This document shows, one piece after another, positions 1-5,497 of a DNA stretch of 7,277 nt. The notes beneath the pieces were generated by a model. It was not told where the DNA came from, did no database searches, and saw only the letters and a program-made list of their open reading frames with translations. How positions within the stretch are numbered: position 1 is the first letter of the stretch; every line of letters begins with the position of its first letter. Both the position numbers and the translations under genes were made by a program. Source of the DNA: CAKSQF01 sp963628435 (GTDB lineage Bacteria > Bacillota > Clostridia > Oscillospirales > CAG-272). The stretch covers positions 1 through 7,277 of the forward strand of contig CAVGEY010000034.1 in NCBI GenBank assembly GCA_963628435.1, written 5' to 3'.

Positions 1-2
1 AA

Positions 3-272
3 GTTCTGAAAGAAATCTACCGTCGCTTGAATCGTATGGATGTCCATACGGAGCATATCACGGTGAAAGAAACGCGCCTTGAAACACAGGAGGACGGAAG
101 CATTGTCCCGGTTGAGCAGGAAGTTGTGAAAACTTATTTGTATATTGACACGGTTCCTTTAACCGCAGAAGAAGCGGCGAACCTTTACGGCTTTGATAAA
201 AAGCAAAGGGAACAGCTTGGAGAATTGCTTTCCGATAGAAATAAAAAGATGTGGCAGGACTTGTTGTCATAG
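3..272 (+). pseudogene. C-terminal fragment of an ICE-encoded CD1108-like protein (NlpC/P60-type hydrolase family), truncated
   Basis: The frame is open from the left edge and stops at 270-272, giving about 89 visible residues. The run ending TAEEAANLYGFDKKQREQLG and then ELLSDRN-KKMWQDLL resembles a linker segment found in CD1108-family mobile-element proteins of Firmicutes conjugative elements, where a segment of the type 'AxxYGFxxxQxxxLxELLxxxxxxxWxxVL' precedes the peptidoglycan-hydrolase domain. Those proteins help the conjugation machinery cross the cell wall. Here the stop follows immediately after this segment, so the C-terminal hydrolase domain appears to be missing and the N-terminus lies outside the window. 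The family assignment is from memory of the motif, not from a search. If correct, the left edge is the decayed end of an ICE. A promoter starts only 11 bases past the stop. Confidence 0.55.
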
Positions 273-282
273 GTTTTTTGTC

Positions 283-311
283 TTGAAAGTGCGCCGAAAA
301 TATGGTATAAT
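283..311 (+). promoter_or_regulatory. Sigma-A promoter with extended -10
   Basis: TTGAAA (283-288) and TATAAT (306-311) are separated by exactly 17 bp, with TGG directly before the -10 (extended -10, TGn). This is close to the vegetative consensus. It points rightwards into about 180 bases without a convincing gene, ending at the terminator at 492-529. Confidence 0.75.
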
Positions 312-317
312 AAAGGC

Positions 318-529
318 GTGGAAAAACATAGACGGGGCAGTTGGCAACACCAATGTATGCAGAGTAAACAATGGCTTGCAACCGATTAACAAACGACTAA
401 AAGAACAATTGATAGTTACAGCAATGAAAAAAGACGACTTTGCTTCTTTCTCATAAAGATGAATAATGAGAAACAGAAGCAATCGGGCGGGAAGGACGAA
501 CAGTTTCGGCTGTTCGTCCTTTTCGTTTT
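318..529 (+). other. Orphan short transcription unit between promoter and terminator
   Basis: A strong promoter (283-311) and a strong intrinsic terminator (492-529) bracket about 210 nt. The only open frames inside are very short and lack a clear ribosome binding site: nine codons starting MACNR at 371, ten codons starting MKKDD at 424, and 28 codons starting MNNEK at 459 that read through the terminator hairpin. The unit could be a small RNA, an attenuated leader whose gene was lost, or a leader-peptide region. No known RNA family was recognised. Confidence 0.35.
492..529 (+). terminator. Rho-independent terminator
   Basis: A perfect 12-bp stem pairs 492-503 (AAGGACGAACAG) with 510-521 (CTGTTCGTCCTT) around a six-base loop, TTTCGG. 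It is followed by the T-rich tail TTCGTTTT (522-529). Confidence 0.85.
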
Positions 530-706
530 GCGAAAGGCTCTGTGAATCTGAATAACTTGCTCAGATCCGTTTGAATTTCAGACCATGTTATAACCGGATT
601 GTTGAAATCGGTTTCTGATGTGCATCCGGAAATTCCGCTGTTCTTGCGGAGATGACTTTGTCCCGGCAATGATCGGCTCTTTCCGATTCACTGCCCGGCA
701 TGGAGC
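530..706. other. Non-coding remnant sequence, nothing recognised
   Basis: Between the terminator and the IS256 end there is no ORF with a plausible start or family resemblance. A minus-strand open frame (451-669) overlaps the terminator and looks like chance. The sequence GATCGGCTCT at 671-680 loosely echoes the start of the IS end at 705-711, but no other structure stands out. Confidence 0.4.
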
Positions 707-734
707 GGCTCTGTTAAGAATTTTCTGTAAAAGG
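707..734 (-). repeat. Putative terminal inverted repeat of an IS256-family element
   Basis: Read on the minus strand, this segment runs TTTTACAGAAAATTCTTAAC then AGAGCC. It resembles the TTTACACA-AAATT-TTGACA type ends of IS256-family elements. It lies beyond the stop codon of the IS256-type transposase fragment on the same strand, as expected for the right-hand repeat. The matching left repeat is not in the window, so the element has been truncated. Recognition is from recalled family ends, not an alignment. Confidence 0.45.
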
Positions 735-822
735 GGCAATTTATCGGCAAAGAGCGTATATTTTTAGATTGCAGAGCCGAGGTCGCAGCCCCAGCCACCG
801 CCGTAGGCGGCGCGGAGCGTCC

Positions 823-851
823 TTGACGGGTTGGTGCAAAAATGGTATCAT
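823..851 (+). promoter_or_regulatory. Sigma-A-like promoter, rightward, facing its twin
   Basis: TTGACG (823-828), a 17-bp spacer, TATCAT (846-851), with TGG immediately before the -10. No intact gene lies downstream on the plus strand; the first product would be antisense to the IS256 and DUF4143 remnants. Confidence 0.55.
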
Positions 852-914
852 CGGTAGGCCGGGAGCGTTCATGAATGCGCATATTTTTGAGTTGCTTTCG
901 CCTTCGGCAATATC

Positions 915-943
915 AGTATACCATTTTTGCAGCGTTCTGTCAA
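915..943 (-). promoter_or_regulatory. Sigma-A-like promoter, leftward, facing its twin
   Basis: On the minus strand, TTGACA (943-938) and TATACT (920-915) are 17 bp apart with TGG before the -10. It is closer to consensus than its plus-strand partner. It fires towards lower coordinates, downstream of the IS256 transposase stop, and has no recognisable gene in front of it. Confidence 0.6.
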
Positions 944-957
944 GGATGGCGGCGGAT

Positions 958-1146
958 TCAGCTGAATCTGCCGGGATACATTACAGACAGCTCTGCATAA
1001 ATCTTCCCCCAGTCGCGGATCACATTCGTCCACTTTTCGGTCAGATCATGCGTGGCAAGATAGAGTGCTTTGAGCAGAGCTCTGCTGTCCGGAAAGACAC
1101 TTCTGCCACGGTTCAGGCGGCGGTAAGATTTCAACGAGCGTATCCA
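958..1146 (-). pseudogene. IS256-family transposase, C-terminal fragment
   Basis: Minus-strand translation from 1146 to the TGA at 960-958 gives about 62 residues. They include YRRLNRGRSVFPD, then ALLKALYLATHDLTEKWT, then NVIRDWGKIYAELSVMYPGR. This matches the conserved end of IS256-family (mutator-type) DDE transposases, typically 'SYRRLNxxRSVFPxDxALLKALYLAT...KKWT...NWGQ...' and about 400 residues long in full. The DDE residues lie upstream in the full protein and are missing here, so the fragment is inactive. An in-frame stop precedes it (TAA at 1149-1147). It meets a DUF4143 fragment in another frame of the same strand, showing a deletion or insertion junction around 1124-1146. Confidence 0.8.
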
Positions 1147-1327
1147 TTACCACATCGCCTTGAAGATGGTGACGCTCTACAATATCTTTTATATAGGTTT
1201 CTTTGAGATTATCGCGCAGATATTTGGATTTGTCGGAATCGCGCTTCTTGGACAAGACCAGCGGCAAACCGCCGTAGGTAGAATATTCGGTAAAAGCTTC
1301 GTATGATCTATGGCGTGTTCTGCCCAA
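1124..1327 (-). pseudogene. DUF4143-containing ATPase fragment
   Basis: Minus-strand residues AFTEYSTYGGLPLVLSKK, then KSKYLRDNLKETYIKDIVER, then MDTLVEIL match the region where the C-terminal DUF4143 domain begins in AAA_14/DUF4143 ATPases. That region typically has 'EYxxYGGxPxV...KxxYLxxLxxxTYxxDIxER'. These proteins are common on Firmicutes mobile elements, and their cellular role is poorly defined. The N-terminal Walker A/B ATPase domain is absent. After VEIL the frame runs into antisense-frame IS256 sequence (PPPEPWQK...), so the C-terminus is replaced. Full-length members are about 400-450 aa and under 70 residues are left. The TTG at 1327 is only the first possible start; upstream sequence belongs to the opposed SLOG remnant. 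Confidence 0.75.
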
Positions 1328-1345
1328 GAATAAGGACTTTGATGA

Positions 1346-1684
1346 GGACTTAAAAGCATTGCATTGGAGTGTGCCGTACCGTTTTCTGATCAGGCGAAAT
1401 CATGGGATGAGGCATATCGGAAACGGAGAGACGCCATCCTCGCCAAAGCGGATATGACCACTTCTATCAGTGAATCGTACAACCGAGGATGCTTTCACGC
1501 TCGAAACCGCTACATGGTAGATCGGGCAGATGTGGTGGTCTGTGCCTACAACGGACAAAAAGGCGGCACGGCTTATACGGTGAACTATGCCTTGAAAAAG
1601 GATAAGATCGTGATTCAGATCGATCCGGCAACGGCAAAGGTGAGTGTGATCAGTAGAAGAAGTTTTGAACGGGATATTGAATAA
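1346..1684 (+). pseudogene. SLOG-family (DUF1273/YpsA-like) protein, 5'-truncated
   Basis: The frame opens after a TGA at 1343-1345 and ends at TAA 1682-1684, about 112 codons. LECAVPFSDQAKSW, then ADMTTSISESYNRGCFHARN, then RYMVDRADVVVCAYNGQKGG and TAYTVNYALKK match the C-terminal two thirds of DUF1273/SLOG proteins ('LECAxPFxxQ...SxxYxxGCxxxRNRYMVDxxDxxxAxxxGxxGGTxYTVxYA'). The SLOG fold is a Rossmann-like nucleotide or ligand sensor. The N-terminal strand, normally starting with a 'CCFTGHRP' type motif, and the 'ISGMAxGxD' loop are missing, so it is probably non-functional. No ribosome binding site precedes the TTG at 1364. Its 5' break abuts the DUF4143 fragment on the other strand. Confidence 0.8.
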
Positions 1685-1734
1685 AGATACAAACTAAATT
1701 GAAATGAATAAAAGATAAATTTTCTTTATTTGTA

Positions 1735-1763
1735 TTGACATTGGACACAGAATATGTTATACT
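1735..1763 (+). promoter_or_regulatory. Strong sigma-A promoter of the leader RNA
   Basis: Consensus TTGACA (1735-1740), a 17-bp spacer, and TATACT (1758-1763) preceded by TGT (extended -10). It is the best promoter in the window. The predicted start is near 1769-1771, just before the structured RNA. No comparably good promoter is seen between here and the protease operon at 2129. Confidence 0.85.
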
Positions 1764-1769
1764 ATATTT

Positions 1770-1941
1770 ACAATAGAATGTCCGTAAGAAGTTGTTTCCC
1801 CGACAGATTCCAAATGTGATTTTGCTTTCTGCCGAGATTTTATACCAAAAGAGGTTCTGCCTTACGGAGAGTATAAACTTTTCAGCAGAAAGATAAGCAC
1901 ATAAGATGGTCGGGTGAACCGATCTTCTTATGTGCTGTTTT
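1770..1941 (+). ncRNA. Structured leader or small RNA with crossing helices, family unknown
   Basis: The RNA expected from the promoter at 1735-1763 contains two perfect 8-bp pairings: TCCGTAAG (1781-1788) with CTTACGGA (1861-1868), and CTTTCTGC (1825-1832) with GCAGAAAG (1885-1892). The second 5' strand lies inside the first loop and its partner outside, so the helices either form a pseudoknot or exclude each other. A small ACC/GGT hairpin with loop AAAAGA sits at 1844-1855. A terminator-like hairpin closes the 3' end (1897-1941). There is no sizeable ORF inside. The form fits a riboswitch or attenuator leader, or a stand-alone small RNA of about 170 nt. I could not match it to 6S, T-box, c-di-GMP-I/II, ydaO, fluoride or SAM classes from memory. 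Confidence 0.55.
1897..1941 (+). terminator. Intrinsic terminator or attenuator hairpin
   Basis: A perfect 10-bp stem pairs GCACATAAGA (1897-1906) with TCTTATGTGC (1926-1935). After one mismatch an inner 6-bp stem (1908-1913 with 1919-1924, one G-T pair) closes on the loop GTGAA. The tail is TGTTTT, a modest U-tract, so termination may be partial or conditional. It lies 18 bases before a strong ribosome binding site. Confidence 0.7.
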
Positions 1942-1972
1942 GTTGAATACATTTTTTTAGGGGGAATGCCAT

Positions 1973-2044
1973 ATGATGAAAAGATGCAATCAAAATGTTC
2001 ACCCATTCACTAATCGCAGACCGCCTTTGCTCTTTCGCAGGTAG
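1973..2044 (+). CDS. Possible 23-aa Arg-rich small protein or leader peptide
   Basis: AGGGGG (1959-1964) lies 8 bases before the ATG at 1973, a strong Shine-Dalgarno arrangement. The ORF starts with a double Met and reads MMKRCNQNVHPF then TNRRPPLLFRR, ending at TAG 2042-2044. It is basic (five Arg, one Lys, one His, no acidic residue) with one Cys and a PP pair, a composition that can slow ribosomes. It sits directly after the attenuator-like hairpin and 84 bases ahead of the protease gene, so a leader peptide coupling translation to downstream expression is possible. No known peptide family was recognised. The main evidence is the ribosome binding site and position; chance occurrence remains possible. 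Confidence 0.4.
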   Translation: MMKRCNQNVHPFTNRRPPLLFRR

Positions 2045-2114
2045 TATGGCGTATTTCAATAATGATGTACGCTGTGTAAGTGGAATAATATTACAATGAA
2101 ATACTACTATACAG

Positions 2115-2121
2115 AAAGGGG
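2115..2121 (+). promoter_or_regulatory. Ribosome binding site fixing the protease start at 2129
   Basis: AAAGGGG sits 7 bases before ATG 2129. An in-frame ATG at 2096 would place this site inside the coding region and would put charged and aromatic residues (MKYYYTERGK) before the signal peptide, so 2129 is the better start. Confidence 0.8.
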
Positions 2122-2128
2122 AAAAACA

Positions 2129-2974
2129 ATGAAATCAAAGATAAAAAGTATGCGTTTTTTCGCTGTTTTTCTGGTAATCACCTTAATGTTGACATCAATG
2201 CCGTTATCTATATTTGCCGTTGAATCTACTTCAATTGAAGATAGCAATGTTGCTGTGGCATCGGGCGAAACTGAATTTGGTATTATACCCAAAGAGGAAT
2301 TGGAAGAAGCTATCGTATTGAGTGAAGTCATATCAAGGCGAGAAGAAAATGTCAAACATTTTGATATAGGAAATGGGATGTATCAAGCTGTTACCTACGG
2401 AACTGCTGTTCACAGAAAAGATGCCAATGGTATATGGCAGGATATTGATAACAGATTATTGCTTGATTCTGAAAACAATATCTATTCAACATCGGATGGA
2501 CGCACCAAAGCAGCCTTGTCTATCAATACGAATGATCCGCTGATTTCTCTCAGTGAGAACGGATATGCAATTTCGATGACACCGATAACAAAGTCTCTCA
2601 GTGCATCATCTTCCGCTCAAATAGTAAATCATAAAGCTAAAATTTTTGACAATATATCGGGAGCTTCCATTAAAGAGGTAGCGGACATTTCCAACTCATC
2701 TTCCATAAAGTATACCAATGTATTCGCAGCAACTGATATAGAATATGTGCTTGAAGCCAATGATATAAAAGAAAATATAATTGTTAAATCACCGCAAAAC
2801 AGTTATGTGTATTCCTTTGACCTGTCCGTTGATAATCTTGTACCTATATTAAAACAGACGGGAGATATCGTTTTACTTGACGATGAAACATTCGAGGAAA
2901 AATATATCACATTCCTGCTCCCTTTATGTATGATTCATCCGGCGATTTGTCGTATGATGTGCATTATGAATTAA
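2129..2974 (+). CDS. Secreted multidomain protease, N-terminal part (frameshifted; continues in the next frame)
   Basis: This is the 5' part of an approximately 1115-codon gene. Residues 1-30 form a classical signal peptide: Lys/Arg-rich start, hydrophobic core FFAVFLVITLML, cleavage likely after SIFA. Residues about 60-110 contain NVKHFDIGNGMYQAVTYGTA, VHRKDANGIWQDIDNRL, a motif typical of RHS-like and DNRLRE-domain secreted proteins of Clostridia ('...PVHYKDxxGxWxDIDNxL'). Residues 110-258 continue as a beta-rich region. The true frame is lost at 2898-2902: past K258 this frame yields an unrelated tail (YITFLLPLCM...) and stops at 2974. The alternative frame from the same point reads IYHIPAPFMYDSSG, the expected continuation. 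The gene starts at ATG 2129 with ribosome binding site AAAGGGG. It is probably transcribed from the 1735 promoter or from a weak local -10-like TGGAATAAT (2081-2089). Confidence 0.85.
   Translation: MKSKIKSMRFFAVFLVITLMLTSMPLSIFAVESTSIEDSNVAVASGETEFGIIPKEELEEAIVLSEVISRREENVKHFDIGNGMYQAVTYGTAVHRKDANGIWQDIDNRLLLDSENNIYSTSDGRTKAALSINTNDPLISLSENGYAISMTPITKSLSASSSAQIVNHKAKIFDNISGASIKEVADISNSSSIKYTNVFAATDIEYVLEANDIKENIIVKSPQNSYVYSFDLSVDNLVPILKQTGDIVLLDDETFEEKYITFLLPLCMIHPAICRMMCIMN
2898..2902 (+). other. Frameshift site in an A5 run
   Basis: The codons GAG GAA AAA TAT carry five A's. Adding one A, or a -1 slip after AAA 2900-2902, gives EEKIYHIPAPFMYDSSG, which joins the upstream and downstream frames without losing any conserved residue. 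The other frame is open only from 2887, so the crossover must lie between 2887 and about 2911. Options are a true mutation, a sequencing or assembly error, phase variation, or ribosomal slippage. No perfect X XXY YYZ heptamer is present in the zero frame. Confidence 0.8.
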
Positions 2975-5475
2975 ACGGAGAAAAAGGATCTTACATCGTT
3001 ACTGTTATTGCTGATCCCGAGTGGGTAAATGCGGATAACCGTTCATTCCCTGTAACGATAGATCCTACCGTTAAAAAATCCGTTTTGTTTGACACATACA
3101 TCAATTCGTCATCTGCAGCAACAAACTACGGCACTTCAGCAGAACTTTGGATCAGTTCGGGAAAAATAACATTCTTAAGATGCTCAATGCCATCGCTTCC
3201 TGCCGGATGTAGTTTTTACGCTGCAAATTTGTATGTGTATTATTATTACTATAGTTATATAACAGACGGTGGATTAACGGCCGGTGCATATCAAGTAATG
3301 AATTCATGGTCTGAGACAGGTCTAACGTGGAACATAGCACAGCCGAATACAACACAATACATTTCATCGACGAGATTGTCCACAGGATATATGTCAGGTG
3401 CAAGAGGCGCGTATTCAAGTTCTCCCAAAACAACTTCATTTGATGTTACAAATGCAGCCGCTTCTTGGTACGCAGACTCGTCTACCAATCACGGTATTGC
3501 TTTGAAATATGAGTCCGGAACTAATACCTCGGTAATCTTGAAGTCATATGAAGCGGGATCAGATTATCGTGCATACTTTGTGATTACATATATTGAGCCT
3601 CAAATCGTGAGTGGTGTGTATAGAATCAAAAATGCACAAAATGGATTGTATCTTGACACAACCGGAGGTGGATATACTGCCGGTACGGAAATCCAGCAAT
3701 GGTCAAGAGCAACGTCTGATACAAATAGAAACCAGCTTTTCAAAATTACTTTTGTTAGAACCTTTGGCTCTACTGCTCAATTGAATTATTACACAATACG
3801 TCCCATGACAAATAGTGCAATGGGATTGGAATCTTCTTTTATCGGAACATCAAGAGATGTGACGATAGAAGAGATGTCAACCGGTGATGATTGGGCTAAC
3901 CTATTGTATAATCATCTATGGGTTATCTCAAAAAGCGGTAGTTATTATACCATCAAAAACGGTAGAATAGCAGATACGAGTTATTTGACAGCTCCATCTA
4001 ATACGATAAATGGAGAAACTGTTTTTACATCCGATTCGGTTACGGCTTACTCCAAATGGGTATTGGAACCCTATACTGGCGAAGATTTGTATGGCGTTGG
4101 TTGGTTATCGTATTCGTCGAATTTGATTGTAGGCGAGCGATTCTATTATGAAGGCTATATGTATGATGCTGATGTTGGCAAAAATGGTCCTATCAAATAT
4201 AGTGTAACTAATACCGATGGTTCTGCAACAGATAAAGCTACAATAAACACCTATACGGGTTTTCTTAAAGCAGAGAAACCAGGACAAATACGAGTTAGAA
4301 TGACTTACGATGGTGCTCCGTGGATTTGGTATCGCACAGTGACAATTACAAAAATATTTCAAGTGGAATGTTATAATGGCGATGGATTATGGGATGTTCC
4401 AAATAGTGCGACTTCACAATACATAGAATGTAACGAGACGAATCAACTTGAACGCTCGGTATGGATATTTGAAAACGAAAGTGGAAATTATTATACAATT
4501 AGAAATTATACTACTGGATATTATATTGTAAATAATAGCAACCAATTGGCCCACTTATCCCGTATGAGTTCGGTGATTTCTGATGATATGTTATGGAAAT
4601 TGATTCGTCAAGATGATGGCTCGTATAAAATTCAAAGCAAATCGAATTCATCATATTATGTGACCGAGCAAAATGTGAGTCATGCAACACAGGATCCGGA
4701 TATAATTTTGACAAATACAAATGAAGGTTCACGACAAAAGTGGTTTTTAACTCCCAAAACATTTTCTGTGTCAATCAATAATTATTATGACTATAGCTTT
4801 CAGGTGCGTTCGGATGGTACTACAGGTGTTAATAATGCAACATTATTAGAAATTAATAATCGTCAAAGGAAATTGAACGATTATTTATTTTCAGAATATG
4901 GAATTGTGGTTGTGAATAATACTCCCTCGAGAATGACTTCGTACGCAGATATGTGCCATGGTATATCAAATATTAATTCGACAACTATAGAAGCAAATTG
5001 CACACATGGCACTGCAATTTGTGATGGTCGACAACCACTGTGCAATCATATTCTTTCGGGGACTGGATCGTGTAATTCCTATTGTCCTTCTGCATTTCAT
5101 CATAATAACTCATTAAAAATCCATTATTGGTATATGTACAATCTTGCGTCTCCGTCTGCACACATCAACATTATGTGGACAGGACACAGAAACTGTAATT
5201 GTGATAATGCATATGTTCCTTGGTCAAGTGGCACACACATTACCGCTACGCTATATAATTCTACGGATACCAGGTATAGAGATTATACTGCATTTCACGA
5301 AGTGGGACACTCATTAGGGGCATCTGGTGATACTACCTGTACCAGCACATCGTGTGTAATGGCGTATAGCACAAGTTGGTCGACTTATTTTACTCTGTTG
5401 TCGAATCCCAATAATAACACTTTCTGCGATGTTTGTGAGATGCAGATCAGAAAAAATGTTTACAATACCTATTAA
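2926..5475 (+). CDS. Secreted lectin-metzincin protease, main part (DNRLRE, ricin-like, Big-like, ricin-like, zinc protease)
   Basis: Positions are for the frame-restored 1115-aa protein; the open frame begins at 2887 and residue 267 is the Met at 2926. The ATG at 2926 lacks a ribosome binding site, so it is not an independent start. Residues 312-490 form a DNRLRE/CBM-like beta-sandwich (DTYINSS, NYGTSAELWI, WSETGLTWN, SFDVTNAAASWY). Residues 494-648 are ricin-type trefoil (SGVYRIKNAQNGLYLD, QQW at 523-525). Residues 655-742 are Big-like (ATINTYTGFLKAEKPGQIRV). Residues 743-877 are a second ricin-like unit (QKW at 870-872). Residues 880-1115 are a metzincin: HEVGHSLG (H1057, E1058, H1061), a possible third ligand D1068, a Met-turn CVMAYS (M1078), and Cys pairs C1071/C1076 and C1100/C1103. 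The C-X4-C-X-M...C-X2-C pattern resembles archaemetzincins. A Tyr run (371-375) lies in the DNRLRE module. There is no sortase motif or dockerin. The likely role is binding host or cell-surface glycans and cleaving nearby protein; the substrate is unknown. Confidence 0.85.
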   Translation: MYDSSGDLSYDVHYELNGEKGSYIVTVIADPEWVNADNRSFPVTIDPTVKKSVLFDTYINSSSAATNYGTSAELWISSGKITFLRCSMPSLPAGCSFYAANLYVYYYYYSYITDGGLTAGAYQVMNSWSETGLTWNIAQPNTTQYISSTRLSTGYMSGARGAYSSSPKTTSFDVTNAAASWYADSSTNHGIALKYESGTNTSVILKSYEAGSDYRAYFVITYIEPQIVSGVYRIKNAQNGLYLDTTGGGYTAGTEIQQWSRATSDTNRNQLFKITFVRTFGSTAQLNYYTIRPMTNSAMGLESSFIGTSRDVTIEEMSTGDDWANLLYNHLWVISKSGSYYTIKNGRIADTSYLTAPSNTINGETVFTSDSVTAYSKWVLEPYTGEDLYGVGWLSYSSNLIVGERFYYEGYMYDADVGKNGPIKYSVTNTDGSATDKATINTYTGFLKAEKPGQIRVRMTYDGAPWIWYRTVTITKIFQVECYNGDGLWDVPNSATSQYIECNETNQLERSVWIFENESGNYYTIRNYTTGYYIVNNSNQLAHLSRMSSVISDDMLWKLIRQDDGSYKIQSKSNSSYYVTEQNVSHATQDPDIILTNTNEGSRQKWFLTPKTFSVSINNYYDYSFQVRSDGTTGVNNATLLEINNRQRKLNDYLFSEYGIVVVNNTPSRMTSYADMCHGISNINSTTIEANCTHGTAICDGRQPLCNHILSGTGSCNSYCPSAFHHNNSLKIHYWYMYNLASPSAHINIMWTGHRNCNCDNAYVPWSSGTHITATLYNSTDTRYRDYTAFHEVGHSLGASGDTTCTSTSCVMAYSTSWSTYFTLLSNPNNNTFCDVCEMQIRKNVYNTY

Positions 5476-5482
5476 TTTTAAC

Positions 5483-5489
5483 AAAGGAG
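5483..5489 (+). promoter_or_regulatory. Ribosome binding site fixing the lipoprotein start at 5498
   Basis: AAAGGAG is 8 bases before ATG 5498. A longer in-frame reading from 5429 would overlap the protease gene and bury the lipoprotein signal, so 5498 is preferred. Confidence 0.85.
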
Positions 5490-5497
5490 ATAATTTT

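Larger units (their letters stand above)
820..946. repeat. Imperfect inverted repeat pair carrying convergent promoters
   Basis: The left arm (820-848) reads TCCTTGAC, seven variable bases, then TGCAAAAATGGTAT. The right arm (918-946), on the minus strand, reads TCCTTGAC, seven different bases, then TGCAAAAATGGTAT. Twenty-two of 29 positions are thus identical and inverted around an approximately 69-bp centre. The conserved blocks coincide with -35 and extended -10 elements, so this is either a MITE-like palindrome or two copies of one promoter brought together by rearrangement. A CCGCC-GTA-GGCGG mini-hairpin lies just to the left (about 798-810). Confidence 0.6.

Noticed and set aside
769..1206. 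145-codon plus-strand open frame
   Set aside because: It lies antisense to the IS256 and DUF4143 remnants, spans the convergent promoters, has no ribosome binding site and resembles no family.
1905..1930. T-box-like element (GGGTGAACCG)
   Set aside because: The T-box core is GGGTGGNACCGCG. Here a base is missing and the CGCG end is absent, and no Stem I or specifier features are seen upstream; the bases are explained by the hairpin.
1770..1941. 6S RNA
   Set aside because: 6S RNA closes with pairing between its 5' and 3' ends around a central bubble. Here the 5' strand pairs 80 nt downstream and a terminator-like hairpin forms the 3' end.
1650..2006. 118-codon minus-strand open frame
   Set aside because: It is antisense to the strong promoter, the structured RNA and its terminator, and the translation has no recognisable features.
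2096..2128. Upstream in-frame ATG at 2096 as the protease start
   Set aside because: It has no good ribosome binding site and would add eleven polar and aromatic residues before a normal signal peptide, while ATG 2129 has AAAGGGG at ideal spacing.
3152..3488. Minus-strand open frames opposite the DNRLRE module
   Set aside because: Antisense shadows of a clearly coding region, without ribosome binding sites or family resemblance.
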